DNA of 7,623 nt from an uncultured Erysipelotrichaceae bacterium (GCA_902768065.1 CACXJP010000065.1:1-7623), one strand, 5' to 3'; shown: positions 1 through 5,722, numbered from the stretch's first letter. The notes: generated from the sequence alone by a model not told the origin. Numbers and translations: made by a program.

Positions 1-212
1 CTTGAACCTTCTGATGCTGAAATTGAGTCTCTATAGTTAGAAAGGACTTCACCTTCATTTCTAACTTTAATTAATTCTTCATTTGCAGATTCAACACTGT
101 GTGATAGTCTTTCTGCGAGATTGGTTGAATTTGATGTATTGACTGAAATTAAATTTCCAGAACTAGAGGGGATTTCAGTCATTTTCATTATTAATGCATT
201 TTCAGTACTCAT
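1..212 (-). CDS. Unrecognised protein, N-terminal part (runs off the window)
   Basis: Read on the minus strand, an ATG at 212-210 opens a frame that stays open for 70 codons to the window edge. It is preceded by a strong GGAGG (223-219) with a 6-nt spacer, so the start is well supported. The visible protein begins MSTENALIMKMTEIPSSSGN and continues with a Ser/Asn/Thr-rich stretch (about residues 16-30). After that comes a segment rich in Leu, Glu, Lys and Arg (about 31-65) that would suit an amphipathic helix or coiled coil. There is no signal peptide or membrane segment in the visible part. I do not recognise a family. It is transcribed divergently from the peptide/CotH unit and may be functionally unrelated to it. 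The gene continues beyond position 1, so its length is unknown. Confidence 0.75.
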   Translation of the reverse strand, partial: MSTENALIMKMTEIPSSSGNLISVNTSNSTNLAERLSHSVESANEELIKVRNEGEVLSNYRDSISASEGS

Positions 213-237
213 ATTATACCTCCGTTATTATATATAT

Positions 238-276
238 ATTATCACATTTTCATGTATATTTTTTAAAAATATTATA
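238..276 (-). promoter_or_regulatory. Candidate promoter(s) for the leftward gene
   Basis: On the minus strand there are two possible -10 boxes. One is TGTGATAAT (246-238), an extended -10 form about 25 nt upstream of the ATG at 212. The other is a perfect TATAAT (276-271), further upstream. Neither has a clear TTGACA-like -35 box. The region is so AT-rich that chance matches are likely. I cannot choose between them from sequence alone. Confidence 0.3.
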
Positions 277-342
277 CTATTCACTATTATTTACATAATA
301 TATATTTTTTGATATTTATATGTAAATATTATTTGTTGAATA

Positions 343-351
343 TGATATAAT
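343..351 (+). promoter_or_regulatory. Extended -10 promoter for the peptide/CotH unit
   Basis: TGATATAAT fits the extended -10 form (TGnTATAAT) exactly. It lies 32 nt upstream of the ATG at 384, which would give a leader of roughly 25 nt containing the ribosome binding site AAGGAG (371-376). No good -35 hexamer is seen at the usual spacing, which is tolerated at extended -10 promoters. Confidence 0.5.
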
Positions 352-383
352 TATAGTGTGGTATTATTGTAAGGAGTGATAAT

Positions 384-533
384 ATGGATGGAAAGAAAAT
401 AGGTATAATTGTTGGAGCTGTAGTGATTGTTGCTTTGTTAGTTTTCTTTATTTTAGGATTTCTTAGAAAAGGACCTGGAGGAAGAGCTGCTCAAGCTTCA
501 AACGGTGTTCCTTCAACTGTTGAATTAAGATAG
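384..533 (+). CDS. 49-residue single-pass membrane peptide
   Basis: The frame opens with an ATG preceded by AAGGAG (371-376) and a 7-nt spacer, and ends in TAG. The product has a short Lys-rich N-terminus (MDGKKIG). One hydrophobic helix follows at about residues 6-27, ending FFILGFL. The tail of about 22 residues begins RKGPGGR and ends VPSTVELR. The charge pattern suggests the N-terminus is inside and the tail outside, though RK after the helix makes topology uncertain. There is no lipobox and no obvious signal peptidase site. It lies 16 nt upstream of the CotH-like gene and is probably cotranscribed with it. The helix end and following residues closely match the CotH anchor (FFILGFL, then GGR), suggesting duplication of the anchor segment. 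Function is unknown. It could be a small partner of the CotH-like protein or a decayed copy of its 5' end, but the strong RBS favours a translated gene. Confidence 0.65.
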   Translation: MDGKKIGIIVGAVVIVALLVFFILGFLRKGPGGRAAQASNGVPSTVELR

Positions 534-549
534 TAAATAGGTGTTATTT

Positions 550-1998
550 ATGTTAAAAAAGAAAGTTATAAGATATATAATAATTGGTATTGTTCTATTT
601 CTTATATTCTTTTTTATTTTAGGATTTTTAGGAAAGAATAATAATGGTGGAAGACTTGTTATTGATTATCCAGAAGTTTCTAAAAATGCTTTATATGATG
701 AAAGAATATTCGATTCAGAACATATGCATGAAGTAAGCATTACTATTGCAAAAGATGATTGGAAAGATTTGGTTGCTAATCCATTAGATAAAACAAATTA
801 TAAAGTAAAAATATCTATAGATGGCGAAACTTTTGAAAATGTTGCATTTAGGACAAAAGGCAACAGTAGTTTAAAAAATATTACTGAAGGTCCTTCTGGT
901 GGACCAGCCTCTACAAGATTTAGTTATCAGGTTGATTTTGATAAATATGACAAAAAACAAACATATTTTGGTTTGGATACTTTAAATTTAAATAATGTGT
1001 TTGGAGATGCAACTTATTTGAATGATCATATTTCATACTATCTTTTTAGGAAGATGGGTGTTCCGGCACCACTTGATAGTTATGTTTATTTGAAAATTAA
1101 TAATAGACCAATAGGTATTTATTCAGCTGTTGAGGAAGTCAGCGAATCATTTCTTAAGAGAAATAATTTAGATGGAAATTTATATAAGCCTGAACAAACA
1201 AATGGTAAGAATTATGGTGCTTCATTAGCTTATAGAGGAGATAAAACAACAAATTATTCTGATATTTTTAGTAATTCTAAAACTGATATAACAATGGATG
1301 ATGAAGTAAGATTAATTAACTCATTAAAACTATTGAATTCAAATCATAAAATTGATAGTGCTGTTAATGTTGATGAAGTTATAAGATATTTTGCTGTTCA
1401 TAACTTCTTGTTGAGTTATGATAGTTATACGGGTAAGTCTATTCATAATTATTATTTATTAGAAAAAGATGGTAAGATGACTATGTTACCATGGGATTAC
1501 AATTTATCCTTTGGAAGATTTAATATGTTAACAGGTTTGGATGAAAATGCTAAGTATTTTGATATTAATACTATTGTTAATTACGGTATTGATTCTCCTG
1601 TTTGTATGTCTACTAATGAGGATAGACCTATGTGGAATTGGATATTAAAAAATGATATTTATCTTGAAAAATATCATCAAGCAATGAATGAATTAGTTAC
1701 AAATTATCTTGAAACTGGAGAGGTGGATAAGTTAATTGATTCTCAATATGAAATGCTTTCTCCATATTTAAGGTATGATTATAGTGCATTTTATACTCCT
1801 GATCAGGTTAAAACTGGTGTTGATAATTTGAAAGCTTTTTGTGATAATCGTACTAAAAGTATCAGATTACAATTAGATGGAAAGTTGGCAAAAATTTCTT
1901 CTAATCAAGATAAGAGTAGTCAGGTTGATTCATCTTCAATTGATCTTAATACGATGGGATTAGTTGCTGATGATAGTAAGAGACCAGATACAAATTAA
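550..1998 (+). CDS. Membrane-anchored CotH-family (kinase-like) protein
   Basis: The 482-residue product resembles the CotH family, whose spore-coat member is an atypical protein kinase. Counting from the ATG at 550, a Lys-rich N-terminus and one hydrophobic helix (about residues 8-28) give an N-in anchor with no clear cleavage site. Family-like segments follow: RTKGNSS (101-107), a DTLNLNN stretch near 143, LYKPE near 211, YFAVHNFLLSYDSYTG near 280, and LPWDYNLSFG near 313-322, the acidic active-site-like motif. A late helix contains DNRTKSIRLQLDG (about 432-444). The tail from about 450 is Ser/Asp/Gln-rich and looks disordered. A GTG at 541 could extend the frame, but it sits inside the RBS-like AGGTG (539-543), which is 6 nt from the ATG at 550, so I start there. 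Non-spore CotH homologues are common on Firmicutes surfaces, and no spore-coat substrate gene is visible. Activity and substrate are inferred only. Confidence 0.88.
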   Translation: MLKKKVIRYIIIGIVLFLIFFFILGFLGKNNNGGRLVIDYPEVSKNALYDERIFDSEHMHEVSITIAKDDWKDLVANPLDKTNYKVKISIDGETFENVAFRTKGNSSLKNITEGPSGGPASTRFSYQVDFDKYDKKQTYFGLDTLNLNNVFGDATYLNDHISYYLFRKMGVPAPLDSYVYLKINNRPIGIYSAVEEVSESFLKRNNLDGNLYKPEQTNGKNYGASLAYRGDKTTNYSDIFSNSKTDITMDDEVRLINSLKLLNSNHKIDSAVNVDEVIRYFAVHNFLLSYDSYTGKSIHNYYLLEKDGKMTMLPWDYNLSFGRFNMLTGLDENAKYFDINTIVNYGIDSPVCMSTNEDRPMWNWILKNDIYLEKYHQAMNELVTNYLETGEVDKLIDSQYEMLSPYLRYDYSAFYTPDQVKTGVDNLKAFCDNRTKSIRLQLDGKLAKISSNQDKSSQVDSSSIDLNTMGLVADDSKRPDTN

Positions 1999-1999
1999 G

Positions 2000-2024
2000 A
2001 AAAAGTAGTTCTCTACTTTTTTTT
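2000..2024 (+). terminator. Rho-independent terminator after the CotH-like gene
   Basis: AAAAAGTAG (2000-2008) pairs perfectly with CTACTTTTT (2013-2021) around a TTCT loop, and the T-run continues to 2024 (eight Ts). It starts just 1 nt after the stop codon. The stem is AT-rich, so its strength is moderate. Confidence 0.75.
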
Positions 2025-2035
2025 ATTTGTTAAGA

Positions 2036-2044
2036 TGATATAAT
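2036..2044 (+). promoter_or_regulatory. Extended -10 promoter for the HD/lipoprotein unit
   Basis: TGATATAAT is identical to the element at 343-351. It begins only 11 nt after the end of the preceding T-tract and lies 22 nt upstream of the ATG at 2067, so the leader would be about 15 nt and hold just the RBS (GAGAGG, 2053-2058). The -35 position would fall in the terminator's T-tract and shows no consensus. Confidence 0.5.
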
Positions 2045-2066
2045 AATATTATGAGAGGTTATATTT

Positions 2067-2645
2067 ATGAATGAATTAATTGAAAAGGTTAAAGAATATG
2101 TTATTAATAAATCTAATGAGTATAAGGATAGTTCTTTAGATCATTATGATTTTTGGAATGAACACATTAAATATGTTTATAATGAAGCGATTAATTTGGC
2201 TAATAAATATAATGCGGATATAGACATAGTAAAATTAGGTGCTTTACTTCATGATATTGCATTAATTGAAAAAGTTGGTGAAAGAAAAGATCATCATCTT
2301 AATGGAAAAATATTAAGTGATAAAATTCTTGATGAATTTAATTGCCCTGAAAGTATTAAGTCTAGGGTTTTAGGATGTGTATTTAATCATCGTAGTTCAA
2401 AAAATGCTACTAATATTGAAGAATTATGTGTTTGTGATGCTGATATATTAGCTCACTTTGATAATATTCCAATGTTGTTTAATTCAGCTTTTAATAGAAA
2501 TAATCTTAGCTTAAATGAAGTTAGAGATTGGATGAATGAAGTTTTTGAGAAGGATTTTAATGACTTAAGTGAAGAAACTAAAAGAGATTTTTATGACAAG
2601 TATAATGAAATTAAGAATATTGTTATAAATGACATAAAAATTTAA
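2067..2645 (+). CDS. HD-domain protein, putative metal-dependent phosphohydrolase
   Basis: The 192-residue protein shows an HD-superfamily metal site. His33 (in NEHIKYV) could be the first ligand. The defining pair is His62-Asp63 in ALLHDIAL, followed by His76-His77 in KDHHLNG, His108 in FNHRSS, and an acidic CDADILAHFD segment with Asp124 and Asp126. The order and spacing fit soluble bacterial HD hydrolases acting on nucleotides or other phosphoesters, but the substrate cannot be read from sequence. There is no signal peptide, so it should be cytoplasmic. The ATG follows GAGAGG with an 8-nt spacer and its own promoter-like -10. A lipoprotein gene follows 16 nt downstream, probably in the same transcript, with no obvious functional link. 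The C-terminal third is Asp/Glu/Lys-rich and helical. Family call is confident, specific function is not. Confidence 0.88.
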   Translation: MNELIEKVKEYVINKSNEYKDSSLDHYDFWNEHIKYVYNEAINLANKYNADIDIVKLGALLHDIALIEKVGERKDHHLNGKILSDKILDEFNCPESIKSRVLGCVFNHRSSKNATNIEELCVCDADILAHFDNIPMLFNSAFNRNNLSLNEVRDWMNEVFEKDFNDLSEETKRDFYDKYNEIKNIVINDIKI

Positions 2646-2661
2646 GTTTGGAGGTTATAGT

Positions 2662-2988
2662 ATGAAAAAATATTTTATTGTTGTTATGTTTGTATTTGTT
2701 CTTTTCTTCTTTACTGGATGTGATAATAAAAAGAATAATGCTTCACCTATAGTAGGTAAATGGATACATGGATCATATGTGTATGTTTTTAATGAAGATA
2801 TGACTTGTTCATATGATGTTTCAACTGGTTCAAAAAAGGATTGTACATATAAATTAAAGGGTGATAAAGTAACAATTCTTTTTAAAAATGATAAAAAGCC
2901 TTTTGAAACTACTTATAAAATAGAAAAAGATAAATTATTCATTAAGGATTCATATGGTGTGTTTATTGAATATAAAAAAAGTAAGTAA
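2662..2988 (+). CDS. Small lipoprotein with a beta-rich, lipocalin-like domain
   Basis: The 108-residue product begins with a classical lipoprotein signal: MKK, a hydrophobic stretch (4-17) and the lipobox FTGC with Cys20 as the lipidation site (Phe at -3 is less usual than Leu). The mature part has a short Asn/Lys linker, then a compact domain starting VGKWIHGSYVYVFNEDMT. Alternating hydrophobic strands and turn residues follow through KIEKDKLFIKDSYGVFIEYKK. This 'GKW ... F..D.T ... Y.. .gd.. I' pattern is seen in many short Firmicutes lipoproteins of lipocalin-like or DUF type with unknown ligand. Cys49 and Cys61 lie outside the membrane and could form a disulfide. The start is fixed by GGAGG (2650-2654) with a 7-nt spacer. 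It follows the HD gene by 16 nt and is followed at once by a terminator. Specific function unknown. Confidence 0.85.
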   Translation: MKKYFIVVMFVFVLFFFTGCDNKKNNASPIVGKWIHGSYVYVFNEDMTCSYDVSTGSKKDCTYKLKGDKVTILFKNDKKPFETTYKIEKDKLFIKDSYGVFIEYKKSK

Positions 2989-3016
2989 AAGTCATATTTT
3001 ATTTATGACTTTTTTT
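2987..3016 (+). terminator. Rho-independent terminator after the lipoprotein gene
   Basis: AAAAGTCATA (2987-2996) pairs perfectly over 10 bp with TATGACTTTT (3004-3013), loop TTTTATT, and the T-run extends to 3016. The stem begins inside the lipoprotein stop codon (2986-2988). Confidence 0.8.
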
Positions 3017-3020
3017 GTTG

Positions 3021-3026
3021 TATAAT
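3021..3026 (+). promoter_or_regulatory. -10 box for the CDF/Nudix/ParB-like unit
   Basis: A perfect TATAAT lies 4 nt after the terminator T-run and 33 nt upstream of the ATG at 3060. The 17-nt spacer would place the -35 box inside the terminator loop (TTTATT, a poor match). The TG immediately before it is one base off from the extended -10 form. No operator or metal-regulator palindrome is evident. Confidence 0.45.
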
Positions 3027-3059
3027 AAAAAGTGTATAAGTTAGGTTAGGTGAATAATT

Positions 3060-3947
3060 ATGAAAGTTGAAAAAAATATATTAATTGCTTTTATTTTGAA
3101 TTTAAGTTTTGCAGTTTTTGAATTCTTTGGTGGACTATTTACTAATTCTGTAGCTATATTATCTGATTCTGTTCATGATTTAGGTGATGCATTATCTATA
3201 GGTATCTCATATTTCTTAGAAAAAAAAAGTAAGAAAAAAGCTGATAACAAATATACATATGGATATGTAAGATATTCAGTTTTAGGTGGAGTAATCACTA
3301 CAACAATTTTACTTGTTGGATCTATTCTTGTGATAATTGGAGCAATTAAAAGATTATTTAATCCAGTAGATGTTAATTATAGTGGAATGATTATATTTGC
3401 AGTTATAGGAGTTGTATTAAACTTTATAGCAGCTTATGTAACAAAAGATGGGGATTCAATAAACCAAAAGTCTGTTAATTTACATATGCTTGAAGATGTA
3501 CTTGGTTGGATAGTTGTATTGATTGGTGCAATTATTATGAATTTCACAGATATCAAGATATTAGATTCCATTATGAGTGTTGGTGTTGCGATATTTATTT
3601 TAATTCACTCATTGGAAAACTTAAAAGATGTTGTTGATTTATTTTTAGAAAAAACTCCAAAAGATGTAGATATAGAGGAATTAAGAAATCATTTATTAAA
3701 AATAAAGGATGTTATTGATATTCATCATATTCATGTATGGAGTATAGATGGGTTTAATAATTATGCCACTATGCATATTGTAAGTAAAGCTAAAGATATT
3801 TCTTCTGTAAAAAAGAAAATCAGAGAAGAACTTTCAGAACATAATATTTGTCATGCAATTTTAGAGACAGAAGATGAGGCTTGTGATGATGTTGAATGTC
3901 ATGTAGAACTTGGTAATCATCCGCACCATCATCATCACCATCATTAG
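3060..3947 (+). CDS. Cation diffusion facilitator (CzcD/ZnT-like metal exporter) with C-terminal His7
   Basis: The 295-residue inner-membrane protein has the CDF layout: about six hydrophobic helices in residues 5-195, then a cytoplasmic domain. The transport site has His39-x3-Asp43 (in SDSVHDLGDALS) and His142-x3-Asp146 (in HMLEDVLG). This HD/HD pairing is typical of zinc-preferring CzcD/ZnT-type members and contrasts with the DD/HD of YiiP. It probably exports zinc or a similar divalent cation using the proton gradient. A Lys-rich loop (55-61) follows the second helix. The cytoplasmic domain carries IHHIHVWSIDG (221-231), matching the usual metal-binding fold. The tail is unusual: acidic with Cys264, Cys275 and Cys280-His281, ending NHP plus seven histidines (289-295). 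The start follows TAGGTG (3047-3052) by 7 nt. The Nudix start lies 12 nt downstream, with its RBS overlapping this gene's stop. Confidence 0.93.
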   Translation: MKVEKNILIAFILNLSFAVFEFFGGLFTNSVAILSDSVHDLGDALSIGISYFLEKKSKKKADNKYTYGYVRYSVLGGVITTTILLVGSILVIIGAIKRLFNPVDVNYSGMIIFAVIGVVLNFIAAYVTKDGDSINQKSVNLHMLEDVLGWIVVLIGAIIMNFTDIKILDSIMSVGVAIFILIHSLENLKDVVDLFLEKTPKDVDIEELRNHLLKIKDVIDIHHIHVWSIDGFNNYATMHIVSKAKDISSVKKKIREELSEHNICHAILETEDEACDDVECHVELGNHPHHHHHHH

Positions 3948-3959
3948 GAGAATTATATT

Positions 3960-4450
3960 ATGGAATTATTAGATATTGTTGATAAAAATGGTGCTTTTAC
4001 TGGGGAAATAGTTGAAAGAAAAAAGCCCAAGAATTAGGACTTTTACATTGGGAAGTTATAATAGTTGTTGTCAATGAAAAGAAGCAGATACTCCTTCAAA
4101 AGAGAAGTGCAAATAAGAAACATTTCCCTAATAAATGGGCACTATGTTCTGGGTTGGTTATTTCTGGAGAAAGCTGTGATGAAGCAGCCGTTAGAGAATT
4201 AAAGGAAGAATTAGGTGTAGAATTTCAAATTAGTGATTTACACTTATTAGAGGGAAATTTAAATTTAACAAGATTTTATTATGTTATTACTAATTATGAT
4301 GAATCTCAATTTGTTATCCAAAAAGAAGAACTATCCTCTGTTAAGTGGTTTGATTTAGATGAGATACTTGAGAAGGTTAATAGTGGAGATGATTCTATAA
4401 TTATTAGAAAAGATAGATTATATTTACTTGAGAAGATAAGAAAGTTATAG
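3960..4450 (+). pseudogene. Nudix hydrolase, split by a -1 frameshift at a slippery A-run
   Basis: The ATG at 3960 follows AGGAG (3946-3950, overlapping the CDF stop) and encodes MELLDIVDKNGAFTGEIVER, a typical N-terminus of Idi/YfcD-like Nudix proteins, but the frame ends at TAG 4035-4037 after 25 codons. The -1 frame from 4025 continues AQELGLLHWEVIIVVV and stays open to TAG at 4448-4450. Joined after Lys22, the product is 163 residues, normal for the family, and aligns with my recollection of the family without a gap at the junction. The complete Nudix box G-x5-E-x7-RE-x2-EE-x-G-V (GLVISGE ... RELKEELGV) lies in the second part, so metal and diphosphate binding residues are intact. No other lesion is seen. 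It is either a very recent one-base A deletion or a programmed -1 frameshift. A TTG at 4154 could open a shorter frame but has no RBS and would start inside the Nudix box. Substrate unknown. Confidence 0.82.
4019..4025 (+). other. A_AAA_AAG slippery heptamer at the Nudix frame break
   Basis: In the zero frame the codons are AGA AAA AAG CCC AAG AAT TAG, so the heptamer sits in exactly the register used for -1 slippage in E. coli dnaX. After slipping, translation continues with GCC at 4025 in the frame of the Nudix domain. A zero-frame stop is four codons downstream. Possible stimulators are weak: GGGGA at 4002-4006 (12 nt upstream), a CCCAA/TTGGG stem (4026-4030 with 4048-4052, no spacer), or a GACTT/AAGTT stem (4038-4042 with 4053-4057). 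Confidence 0.5.
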
Positions 4451-4467
4451 TATTTATAGGTGATTTT

Positions 4468-5112
4468 ATGGAAGTAGTTAGAAAATCAAGTGAAAATGAA
4501 ATGATATTAGAGTTTTTGAAAGGGGAATTGAATTCTAATAGGTTTAATAGTGATTTGAATGATTCTCTAAATGAATTAAATGTAGATTCTAATATTATTA
4601 GTAATGGAGATTTATCTAATGAAGATGAAAACTCTTTACGTTTAAAAATAATGAAACAATATAGAGGTTATCCTGACTCTTTATTGTTTGAAAATTTCCC
4701 TAGGATTTTAGAATGGAAATTGATGAAGTTAGATAAAGAAGACATTAATAACATATATTATATTGATTATGACTATTGGAATCTCCTTTCAAATGATACT
4801 TCAAGTCCTTTGGAAGCTGTTAAGAATATTATGGATGGTAGGGAAATATTTGATGTATCTAATAAACCATTTTTAGATGGTGTTGATTATCTGAAATCAA
4901 ATTCTTTTCCACCAGTTATATTAATTACATGTAATGATAAAAGATATCTTATAGTGGAGGGACATTCTAGAATGACAATATATGGTTTTGATCCAACTAA
5001 ATTAAATGGTACATATGCATATGTTGGTTATTGTAGTTCAAGGGATATGAAAAAATATGATCCTAGAATGTTAGAAGGTGAATCTTTAAAGAGTAGAAAG
5101 TATAAGTTTTAA
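4468..5112 (+). CDS. Uncharacterised protein with ParB-like 'EGHSR' motif
   Basis: The 214-residue soluble protein has no signal peptide or membrane segment. The N-terminal half is acidic and Asn/Ser-rich with LSNEDENSLRLKIMKQYRGY (residues 49-68), then FENFPRILEW (74-83) and IDYDYWNLLSND (99-110). The C-terminal part contains SFPPVILIT (146-154) and YLIVEGHSRMTIYGF (160-174). That arrangement, a strand followed by EGHxR, resembles the ParB/sulfiredoxin-like fold, where this loop contacts phosphates. No helix-turn-helix DNA-binding domain is visible, so it is unlikely to be a partition protein. I recall uncharacterised bacterial proteins with the same layout ending in (L/V)EGHxRxTAY, but no function for them. 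The start is set by AGGTG (4458-4462) just upstream of the ATG. It follows the Nudix gene by 17 nt and is last in the unit. Nucleotide binding is inference. Confidence 0.85.
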   Translation: MEVVRKSSENEMILEFLKGELNSNRFNSDLNDSLNELNVDSNIISNGDLSNEDENSLRLKIMKQYRGYPDSLLFENFPRILEWKLMKLDKEDINNIYYIDYDYWNLLSNDTSSPLEAVKNIMDGREIFDVSNKPFLDGVDYLKSNSFPPVILITCNDKRYLIVEGHSRMTIYGFDPTKLNGTYAYVGYCSSRDMKKYDPRMLEGESLKSRKYKF

Positions 5113-5130
5113 AAACTATCTTTTTTTTTT
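5105..5130 (+). terminator. Weak-stem terminator with ten-T tract after the ParB-like gene
   Basis: A short hairpin (AGTT 5105-5108 with AACT 5114-5117, extendable only by closing the loop) overlaps the stop codon. It is followed by ATC and an uninterrupted T10 run (5121-5130). The stem is weak, the T-tract strong. Its position between two genes with separate promoters favours a real terminator. Confidence 0.5.
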
Positions 5131-5143
5131 AATTATTTTATTG

Positions 5144-5149
5144 TATAAT
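5144..5149 (+). promoter_or_regulatory. -10 box for the HIT gene
   Basis: TATAAT, in the context TTGTATAAT as at 3021, lies 13 nt after the T10 run and 29 nt upstream of the ATG at 5179. The -35 position falls in the T-tract and has no consensus. Confidence 0.45.
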
Positions 5150-5178
5150 ACAAGGAAATATTTTTGAGGGGTGATTTT

Positions 5179-5691
5179 ATGGATTTAAGTAACTTATCAA
5201 CTGATGAAATAAAAAAGCTTGCTTTAGCAAAAAAAGTTGGATTAGCTGATTTTATTGATTCAGGTATTTGTCCAACTTGTTTTGATAGAGAAAATGATAA
5301 TGCATTGTTTGGTGATAATAGTGACAATGTCATTTATGAAGATGAGGATTTTGAGTGCTTTTTAGCTGGTAATCCAAGATGTGAAGGGCATACTATTATT
5401 AGTACAAAAAAACATTTTAAAAATATGATGGAATGTGATGATGATACTTGTGCTAAGATTTTTGTTCTTGCAAGGAAAGTTATGAATATTATTAAGGATG
5501 TTTATGGTGCTGAATGTGTATATATATGTAGTATGAGTGATGGGCCAATGAATCATTTTCATGTACAATTAATACCTAGATATGAGTATGAAAAAAGAGG
5601 CTCAAAGAACTTTGTTAAACCTAGAATGGATTATGTATATGATGGAGAAAAAGTAAAGTCTCTTAGAGAAAAAATAAATATTGTAAAATAA
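5179..5691 (+). CDS. HIT-family protein with HxHxQ active site and CxxC zinc motif
   Basis: The 170-residue cytoplasmic protein belongs to the histidine-triad superfamily of nucleotide hydrolases and transferases. The signature near the C-terminus is NHFHVQLIPR, with His126, His128 and Gln130. The middle His would be the nucleophile, and Gln in place of the third His is the pattern of GalT/Ap4A-phosphorylase-type members. Upstream, GNPRCEGHTIISTKKHF (64-80) is the usual 'GH..i.pK.H' strand. Cys31-Pro-Thr-Cys34 probably binds structural zinc with downstream His residues. A helical N-terminal extension (about 1-28) precedes the core. The frame can be extended to a TTG at 5164, but GAGGGGTGA (5166-5174) is an RBS 7 nt before the ATG at 5179, so that is the start. 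It appears to be a single-gene unit between a terminator on each side. Substrate (dinucleoside polyphosphate, nucleotidyl sugar or AMP conjugate) is unknown. Confidence 0.9.
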   Translation: MDLSNLSTDEIKKLALAKKVGLADFIDSGICPTCFDRENDNALFGDNSDNVIYEDEDFECFLAGNPRCEGHTIISTKKHFKNMMECDDDTCAKIFVLARKVMNIIKDVYGAECVYICSMSDGPMNHFHVQLIPRYEYEKRGSKNFVKPRMDYVYDGEKVKSLREKINIVK

Positions 5692-5694
5692 AAA

Positions 5695-5721
5695 AAGAGG
5701 GTGAGGTGTGTTCACTCTTTT
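5695..5721 (+). terminator. Terminator-like hairpin after the HIT gene
   Basis: AAGAGGGTGA (5695-5704) pairs over 10 bp, including two G-U pairs, with TCACTCTTTT (5712-5721) around loop GGTGTGT. The T-run is only four long and belongs to the stem, so termination may be partial and allow read-through into the DUF488/guaA unit. Confidence 0.65.
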
Positions 5722-5722
5722 A

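Noticed and set aside
121..312. Plus-strand open frame of 63 codons
   Set aside because: It starts at a TTG without an RBS, runs antisense through the start of the leftward gene and into AT-rich intergenic DNA, and its product is low-complexity Ile/Tyr/Phe.
541..549. GTG start for the CotH-like gene
   Set aside because: The GTG forms part of the AGGTG ribosome binding site of the ATG at 550, and it has no RBS of its own at proper spacing.
3220..3239. A9 and A6 runs in the CDF gene as a further frameshift site
   Set aside because: The frame reads through intact (EKKSKKKAD) and the full CDF domain follows, so there is no sign of recoding. It shows A-runs are common here, which tempers the Nudix recoding idea.
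5164..5178. TTG start for the HIT gene
   Set aside because: The five extra codons are made of the RBS GAGGGGTGA itself. The ATG at 5179 is correctly spaced from it.
5133..5333. Minus-strand open frame of 66 codons
   Set aside because: It is antisense to the HIT gene start, has no convincing RBS, and has no recognisable motif.
5362..5568. Minus-strand open frame of 68 codons
   Set aside because: It lies wholly antisense inside the HIT coding region, including its active-site motif. It is a shadow of that gene.
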